From the NCBI GenBank assembly GCA_002077065.1, contig NAJO01000023.1:1-64000 (forward strand): DNA of 64,000 bases. Reading direction: 5' to 3'. This DNA comes from Cryoendolithus antarcticus (taxonomy: Eukaryota; Ascomycota; Dothideomycetes; Cladosporiales; Cladosporiaceae). Made by a program: the position numbers and the translations under genes. Positions 10,144-19,957 of the stretch are shown in pieces. The notes under the pieces are model-generated. The model saw nothing but the letters and a program-made list of their open reading frames with translations. It was not told where the DNA came from and searched no databases. Every line of letters starts with the position of its first letter. Positions within the stretch are counted from its first letter, which is position 1.

Positions 10144-13100
10144 CTACGCGAGCCCCAACATCTTCTTATTCCTCCTGATAACCCTCCTCAACGCGCCCTC
10201 CTTCTCATCCGCCGCCCGTCTCGCCTCAACCAGCGCCCGCTCAGTGAACTCCACGCTCTGACTAGCCAACGCGCCCTCCCCACCCTGCGCGCCAGCCTTA
10301 GCCTGCCCTTGCTTCCCCTGTTGTTGCTGTTGAGGCGGCGGCGTAGCAGGCGGCATGACGAACTCGTTGATATACCGAGCCGCTTCGTCGACGAGGAAAG
10401 CACCTTTCTTCATGGCACTACCATCTTGAACCATCTGCTCCATAACACTCACGCCTCTGCCTTCGCTGATCTCGAACTCCGCCCTCAGAGCCTCGAGATC
10501 AAAACTCGGCAGTCGGACCTGATCCTGCGGCTTCGTCGGCCGCCACTTAAGCATATCCGGACAATGCCTCAGATCTGTCTCCAGCTCCAAGAACCTGCGC
10601 TCCAAATCCTGGCTCAGCGCACGCAAATGTGCGCCGGTAGGCGTGACGAGTCCGCGATCCCAGATCCTACCGTCTTCACCCCCATAGCGGATAGCCGGGA
10701 TGGATTCGGCGAGTAGCGCGTCAACCTCCTCTCTTGTCAATTTTATATTGAAGTTCGGGGCCGTCCAGCTACTCGGGTCCGCGAGGTCTCTTGGCATGAT
10801 ATGCTGAGTCGCCTTCAGACTCGCAGCAGTGGAAGTGCGGAAGAAGTTTTCGAGCGCGGTGTGGATTTCGGGGTTGCGGGTGTGGAGGTCGGCGATGATT
10901 TGGAGAGGTGAGAGGGTTGGTGTGGGTGGTGGCGAAAGCTCGCGAGTAAGTTGCGGCGGAGGTGATACTTTGACAGGCGTGCTTGGCTTCTGCACGGCAG
11001 GCGCAGGCGGCTCCGGGAGCTTCGCGATCGCCTTGGGTCCAGGACTAACAGGCCGGCTAGTAGTCGGCGTCGTATCAGCAGTCTTGGTCTCCGCCTTTGA
11101 GACGCCACTCTTCGGCTTCACAACAGCCTTCACTTCCTTCGCCTTCGGCTCCTTCTTCTTGCGACTAACAATAGCTTCTATGACAGGCTCCTCGGCAGCC
11201 GCATCGCTCTTCTCCTGTGCTACGCGAGCAATCTCATCCTCAATGACCTGTGCACGATCCTTGCGTTCTTTGCGCTGCTGAGCCTTGGTCTTTGCTCGGA
11301 TGGGCGCTGTGCCGACTTTGCTAGGCGGCGGAGAGTTCGCGCGCGACATGGACGTCGATGTCATGGAGATGTTGTCAGACATCGAGACCTGCTCGCTTGA
11401 CGGTGTGCCAGGGAAGTTCATCGACGCGACACTTGGCTGACGCGAAGGTAGCCGCTTGACTACTGCTTCGACCAATGGGGGCAGTACTGGCGGAGGAGTG
11501 GCGACCGTTGGCGTCTCTGTCTTCGGTGTCTGCACTACCCGTAGAGTCCTCGGCGGTGGCTTCACAGCAGATAGTGGAGCGCTGACACTCGGACTATCGG
11601 CAGCTGATGGTGTTTGCGCAACAGACTTCGATTGCAGGCTCGGTGTGCTTGCTATGGGAGTCGCTGCGATTGTGGCCGAGGCTGCTAGTGCCTTTTGCTT
11701 CTCGACTGCGGCTGCGATGTCCAACTTACCAGGATGCTTGCGCTTACTTGAAGCATCTGCCGTGCTCGACTCACTCGTGACCGCCGTCGTGGGTGCCGTG
11801 CTGGCCGAGCTTGCTTGTACGTCACTCGGCTTTGTCGATTGCGTCGGAGGTACGATGGCCTTGGACGGCTCTGCCTTGCTCGTCGCAGTCGACTGCATAG
11901 GCTTGAGTGGTGTCGTGACAGCCCGCTCAGTAGGTGCTGATGACTTTGCTGTCTGGGCAAACGAGGACTGCTTTGAAGGGATAGGCGCAGCGGACGCTGT
12001 CAAGGGTGGATACTCGCTCGCTTGCTGCGCTCCAGCAACGGCTTGTAGCAACTCGGTCGGTATAATCTCATAAGGTGCTGTGCTCGGCTTCACATTCTCC
12101 TTGCTCATCTCCTTGACACTCACAGTGCTGTCGTTCTGTGGCAGCACCGACTCTATTGCTTTCGCAATTAGCTTCACAGCTGCCGGCTTCGGCTTCTTGG
12201 TCGGTGTGTCGAGCGCAATCTCGGCCTTCTCCTCCTCCTTCCTGTCCGGACTGGCAGCTCGACTTACAGCCCTACTCCCAACGGCTCTCGAAGCAGGCGT
12301 ACCAGGTCTTAGCGGAATGATTGGTACCACAGCGCCGCTGATAACCCTCCTAAGGCTAGCACGGCTCGATGGTCTCGATCCCAAACCCTCAAGATCAGGA
12401 AGTGCAGTGAGCGGCTTCGTGCCCAGACCAGGAGGAATCGAAGGCGTGCCAGAGCGGCTTACTTCGGCTTCGAAACCGGGTGGGACGGTGGGCGTGGAGC
12501 GCCGGGAACCAGGGTCTTGAAGCTGCGCGAGTGACGATATGCTTGCTGTTCGGACAGGTGTGGCAGAGTGGCCACCAAGAGGTGGGAAGTTGGCATCATC
12601 TGTGAGGGTATGTCAGTAAGTGTTGATGGGTGATGTGCAGTAGTGAAGAGCGTCGAGGGATATCCAGTAGAAACAGCGACGGCGTGATCGCGTGACGGCA
12701 GCCTGCAGTAATGGTATTCCAGAGAGGCGATGTATCAGAGATGATGATGGCGGCAAGAGCAGCAGCAGTAGCGGGAACGTATCCGCAGCGGCAGAGGTTC
12801 AAGTCAAGGGTGTACAGCAACGATGGACGGCGTCAGGCTCTTCAGTGAGGAACGGTGGGATCAGTCTGATGGACAGCACAGCCAATGTCTACGTAATAGA
12901 ATCTATCAGCTACTATCTCTCAAGCTCATCAGCACAGAGCATACGTACAAGAGGTAGTCGACCATAGCACTCAATACTGCCCATGGAACGCAAAAGAGGA
13001 GATCTGGCCCAAGCTGGGGCATCGCTCGTGAGAATGCCCAACGCTTCCAGATCCAGCCGGTCTGGCAGCCAACACTTGGTGCCGTCGACCTGCAATGAAT

Positions 13101-15656
13101 CATGCCCGCAACACCTTGCATGTAAAGAAACCCAAAATCCGCAGACGTGAAGCCTGAAACGCCTAATCACTTTCGCTGCTGCTGCTGCTGCTACTGCTGC
13201 TGCTGCTACTGCTGCTAGTACCTCCACATGCGCTGTTCTAAGGCGCATGCTGCCGGACGCGCTACGACCAACGCCCAACACCACCGCCTCCGTATCCACC
13301 TCCATATCCGGTAGGCTGATGGGAGCCGTACGGTCCAGCGCCACCGAGAGGGGAAGTGACGCCGCCGTATTGACCACGCGAGAGTAGGAGATGAGGGTCG
13401 CTATGGCCGTCGACCATCCCATGTCCTCCAGAAGATGAGCTCGGGGTGCCATGTCGATGCTTCTTGGTCTTCTTCTTGCTACCTCGCTGCTTCTCGCCAT
13501 CACCTCCAAACGGTGACATCGATGGGTACGGAGCCGGGGTGTGGTATCCAGCCTGCGAAAATCCAGAGACTCCGGGTGGGGAATTGTAGTTGAAGAGAAG
13601 GTTAGTATACTCACGTTTTGCCGCGTCCGATGCGGAAGTAATGCTAGCATTCCTCCCTCGCATCAGTTCTCGCATCATCTCGTCGTTTACATTGCGTCCG
13701 CCCGCGCCGTATTGCGACCCACCAGTCGTGAATCCGTGACCTTGTCCAAATGTCATGCCACCACTTACTGGAGGTGTGCCGGTAGTCTTCAAACCTGGTG
13801 GCGGCCCTTGGACGTTGTTCGTGAAGAATTGACTACCTTGAGGATGACCTGTTTGTTGCTCGAACGCATTACCTGCCGTCGCAGTCGATCCAGCCTTCTG
13901 ACCAGGCAAGGCTTTGTTGGCAGCTGGACCGGCATGGTCGTTGGCAAAGTCGAAGCGCGATGCATTACGTGCGTGTCCGGGAAGCTGAGCTTGTTGCTGG
14001 AAGTTGTTGCGACCAAACGACGTGGGCAGATTGGGCGACTTCAGCGTTTGGCGCAGGAGTAGATCATGTTGATTTGTGAGATCCTGGTCGTCCATATTGG
14101 GTACTGGATCGGCGCCGGCACCAAATTGAAATCTTCGATCGAGTGCACCTTCTTGACCAGAGGCCTGCGTTGACGTGCGGACCAGGCCAGCGCCAAGCGG
14201 CTCTTCTGGTTCTCCGCCTAGCTGTAGACTGCCACTCATCTCTGGCGGCGCATCTTCGGCGTCCTCGAGTGCCTGAGTCTGCGCAAGTAGCTGCGCCTCT
14301 GCTTCGTGTCGTCGCTGCTCTTCCTCGCGTAGTCTGCGTGCACGTCGCTTAGCACCGCCATCGGGCTCAAACAAGGCAGGATAGCTCATGATGATTTCCA
14401 AATCCGCTGCGTCGATTTTTACTGTCGAGAAAGCCATGCGGAGATCCTGACCGCTGAAAGTCTTCATATACTCGTTGATCGGATTGATGCTCCTCGGTCT
14501 AGTCACTTGCACGACCTGCGTGCTGGGTGCCCATCCGGTGGGAGAAGCAGACTGAGCTGCAACAGATGGCGCTGATTGAAGTGCAGCCGGAACAGAGTCC
14601 TGAGTGACAGCCACTGGTGCAGCCACGGAAGGAGCCGGGCTGCCGATAGACCCGCTCGGTACACGACTCTCTGCTCGAGACGCCTGCGTCTGGACTGGCC
14701 TTGATACCCAGCTTGCAGTCGACGGCAGACCGGGCCGCTCACTCATGACAGGGCTCGTAGGCTGATCGCTTGGCTGTCGAACCATGGGTTGAGCAGCAGA
14801 GACAGGCTGTTGTGATTGTGGAGGTGCTCGACTGGACCCGCCATGCTGTGTGGACCCAGCATTCAGCGCTGACAAATCTGCTCTTGAGTAGCTCTCATTC
14901 GCCTCGCCCGGCTCGTGCAAGAACATGCAGCTTCGATTCGTACACGTATCTCCTCGCAAGTACGCGGAGCAGTACTTTGTGGTTCCAAATTGCGCGCGCA
15001 GTATTCGCTCGCCATTGGGAGAGCCATCCACAGCGGCTATGCATGACGCAGCATCATCCTTCAGCTCGTACGTGACATAGACACCCACTGAATCGTGCTT
15101 GTCTCGAGCCTTGCTGACTACGATCTTGATGATCCTGCCATATTGACCAAAGTACTCCTTTCCTCGTAGCGTCTGCAGCAGCTCGTCTTCGTCAACGTTG
15201 GGCGAAAGACCAGTCACATAAACGAGGTTCTTCTGCACCACACGCAGACCAGCGAGGTGTTTGCGACTGAGGCTGTCAGCTTCTGCTCGTAGCCGCTCCT
15301 TCTGTAGCAATTGCTGCGTCTTCTTCAGCTTTTGAGCTTGCCGAGACTTGTGCGCGGCAGTCTCTTCGGGAGTGATGAGCTTGTATTGTATGTCGGCATC
15401 GTTGTATGGTCGTCTGCATGCCGGACACAGGCCGTTCATGTTATTCTTGACATTATTGTAGCAGAACTGACATATCTACGTTCTGGCGTCAGTACTGGAC
15501 CTCAGCATATGCATCCGAGTGAGGTGGCGTTACCTGATAGCCACAAGGACATGGCTTGAAGCCCTTGTCTGTGAGGTCAAACTCCTCGACGCACAGCGGA
15601 CACGTCTCCTCTTCATCATCATCGACGATGAATGTGTCCTGTAGCCCCTTAGACAT
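10144..15656 (-). CDS. not4: NOT4, RING E3 ubiquitin ligase of the CCR4-NOT complex
   Basis: Exon 1 (15656-15534) and exon 2 (from 15475) are joined by a 58-bp intron. Together they encode the C4C4 RING: CPLC (about residue 19), CPCGYQICQFC across the junction, then CPACRRPYND. An RRM (LVYVTGLSPNVDEDELLQTL) and a CCCH finger (CSAYLRGDTCTNRSCMFLH) follow. NOT4 ubiquitinates stalled-ribosome and other targets and sits on CCR4-NOT in the cytoplasm. Two ends are possible. Reading through the donor GTGAGT at 13614 gives a 778-residue protein ending in a Gly-rich tail at 13262. Splicing 13614 to a strong acceptor at 12600 (TTACTGAC...CTCACAG) adds exon 3 (12599-10144), giving 1479 residues in perfect frame (4440 nt). 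Exon 3 has DANFPPLGG, STPTVPPGFE, a Ser/Pro/Ala-rich region and a conserved-looking end (EEVDALLAESIPAIRYGG). Exon 3 might instead belong to a separate gene, but it has no good start of its own. Confidence 0.85.
12600..13614 (-). other. long (1015-bp) alternative intron of NOT4, or 3' end of the short form
   Basis: The donor GTGAGT at 13614-13609 interrupts a codon after base 1, and the acceptor at 12600 resumes with base 2, so removal keeps the frame. The segment itself encodes the alternative short C-terminus (13613-13262), including a Lys-rich KKKTKKHRH motif and Gly/Tyr repeats. The same donor could also join a nearer acceptor at 13553 (TTTTCGCAG, 62 bp), which would end the protein after 17 new residues. 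An intron over 1 kb is unusual beside the others here (49-80 bp). Confidence 0.55.
13175..13217. repeat. GCT/CAG trinucleotide repeat in the NOT4 long intron
   Basis: About fourteen GCT units (+ strand), interrupted twice by ACT, lie just past the short-form stop codon. Within the gene this is transcribed as an AGC/CAG repeat in the 3' UTR of the short form or in the alternative intron. It could be length-variable. Confidence 0.85.
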
Positions 15657-16035
15657 ACTGTGGTTGTTTGTCGTGATGCCCAGGCGGACGGATTAGTACT
15701 ATGCAAAGACAGGCACTGCCGACGGAGGTGCAATGAAGCCAGATTGGCGGGTGGCGCGGTAGAGATGGAGGAGTGAAGGTGGCGGAGGCGGAAGATGTAG
15801 TGGCGGCAGTGATAGAAGTGGCGAAAGGGTGATGTGAGGAGGGCGATTAGTCGTGAAAAGGTGATACAGCAGTGCAAGCGAAGGTCTGGTCAGTCGCGAG
15901 TCTGGAGGTTGCTCCTGCGCTGCAACGGAACTACCCGCACGCTAAGCCTTCATGACGGAACAAGCCAAAGCTCCCCCAATGGCGACACATTCCTGATGCG
16001 AGAGACTATTCCTGCTCTTCACCACCACAGCGACC
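15657..16035. promoter_or_regulatory. shared divergent promoter region, NOT4 and NDUFS3
   Basis: These 379 bp lie between two start codons pointing outward, so both promoters must fit here. I see no standout motif. Confidence 0.5.
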
Positions 16036-17125
16036 ATGGCAGCGCGACAGTCAGTGACTCGGCCGCTGGGCTCGATTCTCCGGGCAGCGCGGAGTGGTAA
16101 CACCTCCCGCCACATCTCCAGGAGCTTTGCGACGACGACCATCCGATCGAAGGAACTCGCCGCCGATGTGAGCGACCTGCCCAACCTACGACAAGCACAG
16201 AGGAACGCGCAGCAGACCCTGCATGTGCCCATAGTCAACCCGAACGACAAGTACACCGACCGGGCGGAGGAATTGCACAAGTATGGCCAGTACTTGTTGT
16301 CGTGTCTGCCGCGATATGTCCAGCAGTAAGTCGTGTTATTGTGAAGCAAACTTGGGCGCAGTACTGATGTGCCTCTCCAGGTTCTCCGTGTGGAAAGATG
16401 AGCTTACAGTAAGGACAAACGATACACCTGGACGCATCCTCTGATCTGACAATACTCTAGATCTACATCTCTCCCTCTGGCGTGATCCCGACCATGTCCT
16501 TCCTCAAGTACCACACTGCAGCCGAGTTCACCCAAATCAGCGATATCACTGCCGTCGACTACCCGACACGCGACCAGCGCTTTGAGGTCGTCTACAACTT
16601 GCTCTCGGTCCGCCACAATGCACGCATACGAGTCAAGACCTACGCCGACGAGGCTACGCCCGTGCCGTCAGTTTGCGATCTGTACGATGGAGCGAACTGG
16701 TATGAGAGGGAGGTGTACGATCTGTTCGGTGTCTTCTTCGTGGGACACCCGGATCTACGGAGAATCATGACAGACTACGGATTCGATGGACATCCGTTGC
16801 GTAAGGACTTTCCTTTGACCGGATACACTGAGATTCGATACGATGAGGAGAAGAAGCGAATCGTGGTTGAGCCACTGGAGTTGACACAAGCGTTCCGGAA
16901 CTTCGAGGGTGGGACAGCAGCATGGGAGCAGGTTTGTCATTCCCATGACTTAGTGCAGACAACGCATTTACTGACTACAACAGGTGGGACCTGGACAAGA
17001 CAGGAAGCCAGAGACCGTGAGTAGTCATGCAAGTACTACTGCCAATGCCCCAGTTACTGATCGTACTGCAGTTCAAACTACCCACACCGAAGCCAGAGCC
17101 CAAGCCAGAGGAGCCCAAGAAGTAG
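16036..17125 (+). CDS. ndufs3: NADH:ubiquinone oxidoreductase 30-kDa subunit (NDUFS3), complex I
   Basis: Five exons (16036-16325, 16381-16408, 16461-16931, 16984-17016, 17072-17125) give 291 residues in frame. The N-terminus is Arg/Ser-rich and lacks acidic residues, a typical mitochondrial presequence. The family signature is clear: [21 protein letters not shown], the ERE(V/A)YDLFGVFF motif ([15 protein letters not shown]), then [20 protein letters not shown] and the TEIRYD(E)EKKR segment. The tail ends in Lys/Pro-rich [11 protein letters not shown]. The protein is a matrix-arm subunit next to the Fe-S subunits that carry electrons to quinone. The 28-bp second exon and 33-bp fourth exon are very short but both preserve the conserved sequence. 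Confidence 0.95.
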
Positions 17126-17500
17126 TCTACACAAACGAGCAACGCTGTATAGATACACTGTACATACCTTCGAAAGCAGCATGTCGAGCCCTTTCTGGCA
17201 GCAGTTTGTCTTCGAGAGAATTCATATCGTTTGTATTAAGTTCTCGGCGTTCGGGAAGCTCCGTAAGACTTTTGCGAGTAACAGCGATGAATTGTACCTG
17301 CATAAGGTGACCTCACTTCGGTCTGCTACTCTCGTTCGCCGCGCTTTCCTGTTGAAGTCGAAACAACTCGTGTCTACTGATTATCACAGCAGCGCTCGGC
17401 CGTTCTACAAACTCATAGAATCAATCAACGGAGAACTGAAGACGGATTCCGAACCAGGATCATCAATCAGCACTACAATACCGGCACTTACAGCAACGAT
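17126..17500. other. intergenic region after NDUFS3
   Basis: These 375 bp hold the NDUFS3 3' UTR and the promoter of the following dehydrogenase gene. No other feature is seen. Confidence 0.5.
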
Positions 17501-18462
17501 ATGGCAGATCGCAATGCATTGACATCAAGACAAATTTCATTCATGACCTTGTCCGATGGCTCCGACTCTTCACTGACTGCGCCGCCGCCGCCACTGCCAC
17601 ACTACCTTACGCCTGACGGCAGAGCAGTTGCGCGATTCGCCGTGGAAGGCAATGTCGTTGGTACTAGGATCGCGCCGCCGCATCCGACATACACTAGGCT
17701 GACCTCAACGCAGTGACGGGAGGTGCCGGCACGCTCGGTCTCTCCACCGCACGCGCATTGCTAGAGCATGGAGCATCCGGTGTAGCTCTTTGGGACCTGC
17801 CCGAGACACTACATTCTTCCAACCCGGCCATAGATGAGCTGCAAAAGGCTTCCCAGGGTTCTCAAGTCCTTGCCATACCAGTGGACGTGACGAGGCAGGC
17901 GTCCATTGAGATTGGACTGCGCACCACTTTAGCAGAGCTAGGCAGTGTCGACCACCTCTTCTGCTTCGCAGGCATCGTGAGCTGTGTGCCTGCACTTACG
18001 ATGACCGCAGATCAGTTCCGCAAGACCCTAGATGTCAACACTACTGGCTCTTTCCTCACGGCTCAGGCTATTGCACAGCACATGGCCTCCAATCCCGCGC
18101 CAAATCGCAGCATCACTTTAACTGCTTCGATCTCCGCCCACCGTGTCAACTACCCTCAGCCTCAAGCCGCCTACAATGTCTCCAAAGCCGCTGTTGTGGC
18201 GCTGAAGTCAAGCTTAGCAGCAGAATGGGCGCACGCAGGGATACGAGTGAATTCGATCAGCCCAGGCTACATGGACACGATCTTGAATGCTGGCGAGGGG
18301 AGTATCGAGGAGATGCGGAAGGTGTGGGCTAGTAGGAATCCGATGGGCCGTATGGGCGCTGTGGGCGAGCTGGACGGCGTGTGCGTGCTGCTAGCGAGTA
18401 GAGCAGGGACGTACATCAACGGGGCAGATTTCGTGATTGACGGTGGCGCGACTCTGTTCTAG
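17501..18462 (+). CDS. short-chain dehydrogenase/reductase (SDR)
   Basis: Exons 17501-17660 and 17714-18462 (intron GTACTA...GCTGACCT...GCAG, 53 bp) give 302 residues. The splice joins a beta strand, EGNVV, to VTGGAGTLG, completing the TGxxxGxG cofactor loop. Downstream are FAGIVS in the place of NAG, the catalytic Ser (TASISA), YNVSK (YxxxK) and SPGYMDT. These are the marks of a classical SDR, with a NAD(P)-dependent oxidation or reduction of an alcohol or carbonyl. A polyol or 3-oxoacyl type substrate is plausible but not shown. A second in-frame ATG at 17543 would give 288 residues. The N-terminal Pro run (about residues 27-33) precedes the Rossmann fold. Confidence 0.85.
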
Positions 18463-18718
18463 ATGCTCCAGGACAGAGGTTGCTGGGACTCGCTCCTAAG
18501 TAGCTACAGCACGCTTGTCACCGAAGAGTGGTGGTGAGTCACTTCCGAGATTTCGGTATCTGGCTCTTAAGCTAAACTCGGACAGCGCTCCGTGGGTGTG
18601 TCAATTAGTCGATGCAGATGCATTGGGTATCTCATTTTGCTCTATAATTATCGCCGCGCGTGTTGAACTCGCGCTGGCATTCCTCCTCGTCCTCCACCAT
18701 GACCCACGAAATCCTCAA

Positions 18719-19703
18719 TCAGAAGTACCCCGGAAACAACCACTCCATCTTCTCCTTGGCCTTCTCACTCCTCCCCGCCACCGCCGTAATCCCCCCAGCA
18801 AACTTCATCTGACCCTCCAAATGCTTCGCCCCAACCACATCAGCATGCTCCTCCTTACTCAGCTCATCCAGCACCGCCCCAACAAACCTCCTAGCATTCT
18901 CAGCATTAGCCTTCATATTCCCCATCACCATCTCCACATTGACATCCCCGCTCTCGTGCCAGCAGTCGTAGTCCGTAGACATGCAGATCATCTGGTACGC
19001 GATCTCCGCCTCCTTCGCCAGCTTCGCTTCAGGCAGAGCGGACATGTTTATCACGCTGCCGCCGAAGGAGCGGTACATATTCGACTCGGCGCGGGTGCTG
19101 AACTGCGGCCCTTCCATGCAGATTAATGTGCCCTTATCGTGAAGCCGCACGTCTTCGCCCGAGAGACTGTGACCGCACTTCCGCACGATCTCGCCGATGG
19201 CGTTGTCGAACGGGTCTGCGAAGCCTACATGCCCGACCATGCCGCCTTCGAAGAATGTGAAGGGTCTGATCCCTTTCGTGCGGTCGATGATTTGGTCCGG
19301 GACGAGGAAGTCGCGGGGTTTGATCGGTTCTTGCAAGCTGCCTACGGCGCTGAAAGCTATAATTGTTCGGACGCCTATACTTCGTAGTGCGGCGATGTTG
19401 GCTTGTGAGGGTACTTCATGAGGAGCGAGTTCGTGGTGGAGACCATGTCGGGAGAGGAATGCGACGGGAATGGGGTCGCCGGATGTTGGGGAGGGGTGGT
19501 GGAGGATCGAGATGGGGGAGGAGGGCGTGCCCCAGGGGGTTTTGATGTTGAGGGTTGCGACGTGGGTGAAGTTCGGGAGGAATTGGAGACCTGTACCACC
19601 GATCACTGCGATCCGGACGGGGTCTGTAGAAAGTGATCAGTCATGCACAGGCGGTAGCAGGTGCTGATCGCGTACGAGGGTAGGAGTCCGAGTTGCTGCT
19701 CAT
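18719..19703 (-). CDS. S-methyl-5'-thioadenosine phosphorylase (MTAP)
   Basis: A tiny first exon (19703-19676, nine codons plus one base) and exon 2 (19623-18719) are joined over a 52-bp intron, giving 310 residues. The enzyme cleaves methylthioadenosine with phosphate to adenine and methylthioribose-1-phosphate in the methionine salvage pathway. Family marks are VRIAVIGGTGL at the N-terminus, FLSRHG (phosphate site), MEGPQFSTRAES, the purine/ribose segment NMSALPEAKLAKEAEIAY, and STDYDCWH near residue 225. The length fits the family. The ATG at 19703 is chosen because the spliced frame (phase 1) matches; the ATG-less exon 2 alone lacks the first beta strand. It lies tail-to-tail with the SDR gene, with 256 bp between stops. 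Confidence 0.92.
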
Positions 19704-19957
19704 GTTGACGGCAATGAGTTCCCACAATACGCTGGGATCAGTCCAGATAGTTGCTAAAGCTCCCTCTCTGAGCACAGAGTAGATCTATCAAGAAGCCTTG
19801 TTGTATATGTAAGTACGCTTCGAAATATTGACTGTATGTAAGCCATTGGGACTTTTTTGGTGCCCCACCTCAGCAATGATGTGGGGGCCTGAAGCAAGCC
19901 CGAAGTTCAATGTCATGCATCAAGCTGCGGTCGGGCAGTATATATGTTCATACTATC

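Noticed and set aside
12384..12384. Start of a separate 746-residue protein
   Set aside because: The first codon there is TTG. The frame continues upstream to an acceptor site at 12600 and fits NOT4 exon 2 in phase, so it is treated as NOT4 exon 3.
12913..13650. 245-codon frame antisense-shifted within NOT4
   Set aside because: Its Ala run is the translation of the GCT repeat; no domain and it overlaps NOT4 in another frame.
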